From DAISKN01 sp964553925 (GTDB taxonomy: Bacteria > Acidobacteriota > Vicinamibacteria > Marinacidobacterales > SMYC01), in assembly GCA_964553925.1 (NCBI GenBank), contig CAZKNR010000035.1, positions 1-64,000 on the forward strand: 64,000 bases of DNA, written 5' to 3'. Of this stretch, positions 61,971 through 64,000 are shown one piece after another (positions within the stretch are counted from its first letter, which is position 1; every line of letters starts with the position of its first letter). The notes under the pieces are model-generated. The model was not told where the DNA came from and did not search any database. It saw only the letters and a list, made by a program, of their open reading frames with translations. A program made the translations under genes and the position numbers.

Positions 61971-63559
61971 CGCGTGCCTCCGGAGAGGTATCCGCAGGCG
62001 ATGCCCGAACCTCTGGCGATGCACGCGGCGAGATACCCGCGGCGGCCGGTCTCGGAGCGAAACACGACCGCGCCTTTCTCGGCGAGCCGCCGGAGCTCCG
62101 GGATCCTTCCCCGCAGCTCCTCGAGCCGGATCGCCGGTGCTCCACCGCCGCGCTTCCCGTCGACGTCCACGACGACGAGATCCTTCGCTCCTTCGACCTC
62201 CGCCGCGGAGTAGGCCCGCGCCTTTCCCGATCGAGAGGCGGAGGCCACCGTTCCCACGACGTTCACGGCATCGCGGGCGACGGCGAACGGCGCCTGGTAG
62301 GCGAGGTCGATCCGGGCCAGATCGGACACGCCGAGTTTCCCAAGGACCGCCGCCGCGAGGACGTCGATCCGTTTGTCGGTTCCCGGCCCTCCCACCACCT
62401 CGGCTCCAAGGAGACGGCCTTGCCTCCGGTCGAAATGGATCTCGACGGACAGGTCGGAGGCGCCGGAGAGAAACGAATCGTGGCTCGGAGCATGGATACG
62501 CGCGGCACCGACCTCGGGCTCGGCGCCGGAGGTCCATCCGGTCCGCGCGAGAACGACGTCCGAGGCCCGGACGATCGACGTCCCCAGCATCCCGCGGAGC
62601 TTCTCGTCCCCCCCCGCGGCATTCGCTCCCGCGACCTGCGCCGTTCGATCCGCGACCGCGGCCTGCGCCGTCCAGAACGTTTTTCCGGTGACGGCGTGCT
62701 CGACACCGACCGCCACCCCGCAGGCATAGACGTCCGGAAGCGTCGTGGCGCAGCGAGAGTCGATCCAGAGAGAGCCGTCGGCGTTCGTCCTTGCGCCCGC
62801 GCTTCTCAAAAGCTCGGTGCGCGGCTCGACGCCAGCGGCGACGACGACCAGATCCGCACCGAGCGTCGTACCGTCGTCGAATCGAAGCTCGCGTATCGTC
62901 TTGCCGCCGGAAACGGACACGAGCGTCCGGTTTACGAGCACGTTCGCCCCCGCCGCCTCCAGGCTCTCCCGAGCGCGAAGGCTCGCCCACGAAGAGAAGT
63001 CATGCAAGATTCTTTCGCCGCGCTCGACGAGCGCCACTCGCACCTTCGGGCGCCGGCGCAGGAAGCCGTCGGCGGCCTCGACCCCGAAATAGCCCCCGCC
63101 GAGAATCACGACGCGCTTCGCGCCCCGCCCGAGAAGTCGCAGGATGCCCTTGAGGTCGGAAAGCCTCCGGAATCGGAAGACGTTCCCGGCGTCCGAGAGT
63201 CCTTCGACCGGAGGAACGATCGACCGCGCGCCCGTGGCGACGACGAGGCGCTCGTACGGGATGTTCTTTCCCGAAGCGTCGATTACGTGTCTCGCGGCGT
63301 CGATGCCGGCGACCTCGACCCCGGTCCTCACCTCCACGTTGTAGTTGTCCCGGAAGAACCGGGCCTTCTCGCGATCGAGCTTCGCCAGCGAATCGACTTC
63401 GCCTCCGAGTGCGTGGGCGAGCCCGCCGATGGCATAGCTCACCTCCGGCGCTCGCTCGAGGAGAAGAATCTCGGCGCGCTCGTCGGTCTCACGGGCCCGG
63501 GCCGCGGCCGCAGGTCCGCTGAACGCGCCTCCGATGACGACGATCTTCGAAACAGGCAT
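61967..63559 (-). CDS. CoA-disulfide-reductase-like flavoprotein with rhodanese-like end
   Basis: This 530-residue protein has FAD (VVIGGAFSGPAAAARARE) and NAD(P)H (VVILGGGYFGVEAADGFL) sites and a C-terminal rhodanese-like domain from about 450. The family's redox Cys (NCGL) is replaced: SYAIGGLAHALGG has Gly45. The rhodanese loop reads VVFRSETGRRGYLA with no Cys. Start ATG 63559 has an AGGAG site. It heads a cluster with two radical SAM genes. Confidence 0.84.
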   Translation of the reverse strand: MPVSKIVVIGGAFSGPAAAARARETDERAEILLLERAPEVSYAIGGLAHALGGEVDSLAKLDREKARFFRDNYNVEVRTGVEVAGIDAARHVIDASGKNIPYERLVVATGARSIVPPVEGLSDAGNVFRFRRLSDLKGILRLLGRGAKRVVILGGGYFGVEAADGFLRRRPKVRVALVERGERILHDFSSWASLRARESLEAAGANVLVNRTLVSVSGGKTIRELRFDDGTTLGADLVVVAAGVEPRTELLRSAGARTNADGSLWIDSRCATTLPDVYACGVAVGVEHAVTGKTFWTAQAAVADRTAQVAGANAAGGDEKLRGMLGTSIVRASDVVLARTGWTSGAEPEVGAARIHAPSHDSFLSGASDLSVEIHFDRRQGRLLGAEVVGGPGTDKRIDVLAAAVLGKLGVSDLARIDLAYQAPFAVARDAVNVVGTVASASRSGKARAYSAAEVEGAKDLVVVDVDGKRGGGAPAIRLEELRGRIPELRRLAEKGAVVFRSETGRRGYLAACIARGSGIACGYLSGGTR

Positions 63560-63593
63560 GGGGGGTCTCCTGTACCGAGTCCGACTGCGAAGG

Positions 63594-63606
63594 TTGCACG
63601 GTGCAA
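63594..63606. promoter_or_regulatory. Perfect dyad upstream of the flavoprotein cluster
   Basis: TTGCAC-G-GTGCAA is a perfect 13-base palindrome 35-47 bases upstream of the flavoprotein start, where an operator would be expected. No regulator gene is nearby. Confidence 0.5.
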
Positions 63607-63850
63607 TGGAAAGTTTGACTTCAGTGTACCGAACGGAAACGCGCCCGTCGAGACCGCCCGGTGGACTCCTCAGTCGCGGGCAACGAGCCGCTCAAAAGGC
63701 GGGGCGGGGCGAGAAACTCGAATCGTCAGGAGAGCACTTCATTGGGCCTTGAAAAAATACTGTAACTACACTAAAACAATTGACTTATTAAACGATCTGC
63801 AGCTAAGCGACCGCGTTGTGGATTCCGGAATCACGTCGATCGTCGAAAAT

Positions 63851-63862
63851 CACTGCGCAGTG
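63851..63862. promoter_or_regulatory. 12-base perfect palindrome abutting a promoter
   Basis: CACTGCGCAGTG is a perfect palindrome ending 4 bases before the -35 box of the promoter at 63866, so it could be an operator or activator site. Confidence 0.45.
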
Positions 63863-63865
63863 AAT

Positions 63866-63895
63866 TTGACCAAAAATGGATGTATTTTTTATGAT
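63866..63895 (+). promoter_or_regulatory. Strong sigma70-type promoter pointing right
   Basis: TTGACC (63866-63871) and TATGAT (63890-63895) are 18 bases apart in AT-rich DNA. It is the best consensus promoter in the window and would drive a gene or RNA beginning near or beyond the right edge. Confidence 0.55.
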
Positions 63896-64000
63896 ACCGA
63901 CGCTCACTCGCCGCGTCGCGACTCCCGAGCCAGCAGCCAGCCGTGAATCGTGGAGTGATGCGGAGACCAGGCGGCCCACGCGCACTCAGCCCAGGTCCGG

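Larger units (their letters stand above)
63607..64000. other. Right-end spacer including an AT-rich segment
   Basis: About 390 bases with no supportable gene. From about 63745 to 63900 the DNA is strikingly AT-rich compared with the rest of the window and holds the palindrome and promoter listed separately. The last ~100 bases are GC-rich again. Confidence 0.6.

Noticed and set aside
63803..63985. 60-residue minus-strand open frame at the right end
   Set aside because: It crosses the AT-rich promoter region, has no ribosome site and no recognisable sequence.

Overview
The window is GC-rich bacterial chromosome with dense genes, frequent ATGA/GTGA/TTGA stop-start overlaps and many GTG and TTG starts. 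The best taxonomic clue is a PadR regulator translationally coupled to a long macrolide-exporter-like permease with the N-terminal prefix typical of ADOP ('acidobacterial duplicated orphan permease') proteins (11036-14025). Together with a Thr/Pro-linker surface protein, a diderm pilus/secretion locus and a DUF4388/PilZ signalling group, this points to an Acidobacteriota genome, perhaps Thermoanaerobaculia-like. That placement is inference. No rRNA, tRNA, CRISPR array, insertion sequence or prophage was recognised.

Layout. 1-7.7 kb: 5' part of a PrkA kinase gene (minus strand), then phosphoglucomutase, a mannose-6-phosphate isomerase/phosphohexomutase fusion and a Cys/Met-metabolism PLP enzyme, closely spaced. 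7.8-14 kb: a membrane-anchored WD40 protein, then a nucleotidyltransferase toxin-like cassette lying between two imperfect ~160-bp direct repeats made of the ADOP 3' end, then intact ADOP and PadR. 14.3-24 kb: a sigma54 activator, an ECF sigma/membrane protein/PDZ operon, an ExeA-like ATPase, a surface protein, a DUF2911 protein, a metalloprotease, a lower-GC pair of unknown genes and a DUF420 protein. 24.3-32.3 kb: NAD(P)HX epimerase, an IMP dehydrogenase family protein, SDR, small exported protein plus amidase, a DUF433/DUF5615 pair, a carotenoid-desaturase-like oxidoreductase and a homocysteine methyltransferase family protein. 32.4-39 kb: PilZ, cyclic-nucleotide-binding and Roadblock-like signalling proteins, then tmk, holB, an Hfq-like protein and smpB.

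39.2-53.1 kb is one long same-strand locus for a type IV pilus/type II secretion-like machine: inner-membrane platform (PilC), ATPase (PilB), PilM/N/O assembly proteins, two GspG-like pseudopilins, a PilP-like lipoprotein, a secretin with a C-terminal cohesin-like domain, an Ig-like lipoprotein, a lytic transglycosylase, a pseudopilin-like protein with a collagen-like tail, a glycosyltransferase and a secretin-N-domain protein ending in poly-Gln. A LigD-like protein whose ligase domain appears catalytically dead follows.

55.2-64 kb is accessory: an ImmA/IrrE-like protein that has lost HExxH, coupled to a small unknown protein; a beta-barrel-like protein; a frameshifted UBP zinc-finger gene; a lipoprotein; and a tightly coupled three-gene cluster (CoA-disulfide-reductase-like flavoprotein without its redox cysteine, HemW-like radical SAM protein, second radical SAM protein). 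The most plausible undescribed systems are this cluster, the ImmA-like pair and the repeat-flanked nucleotidyltransferase pair.
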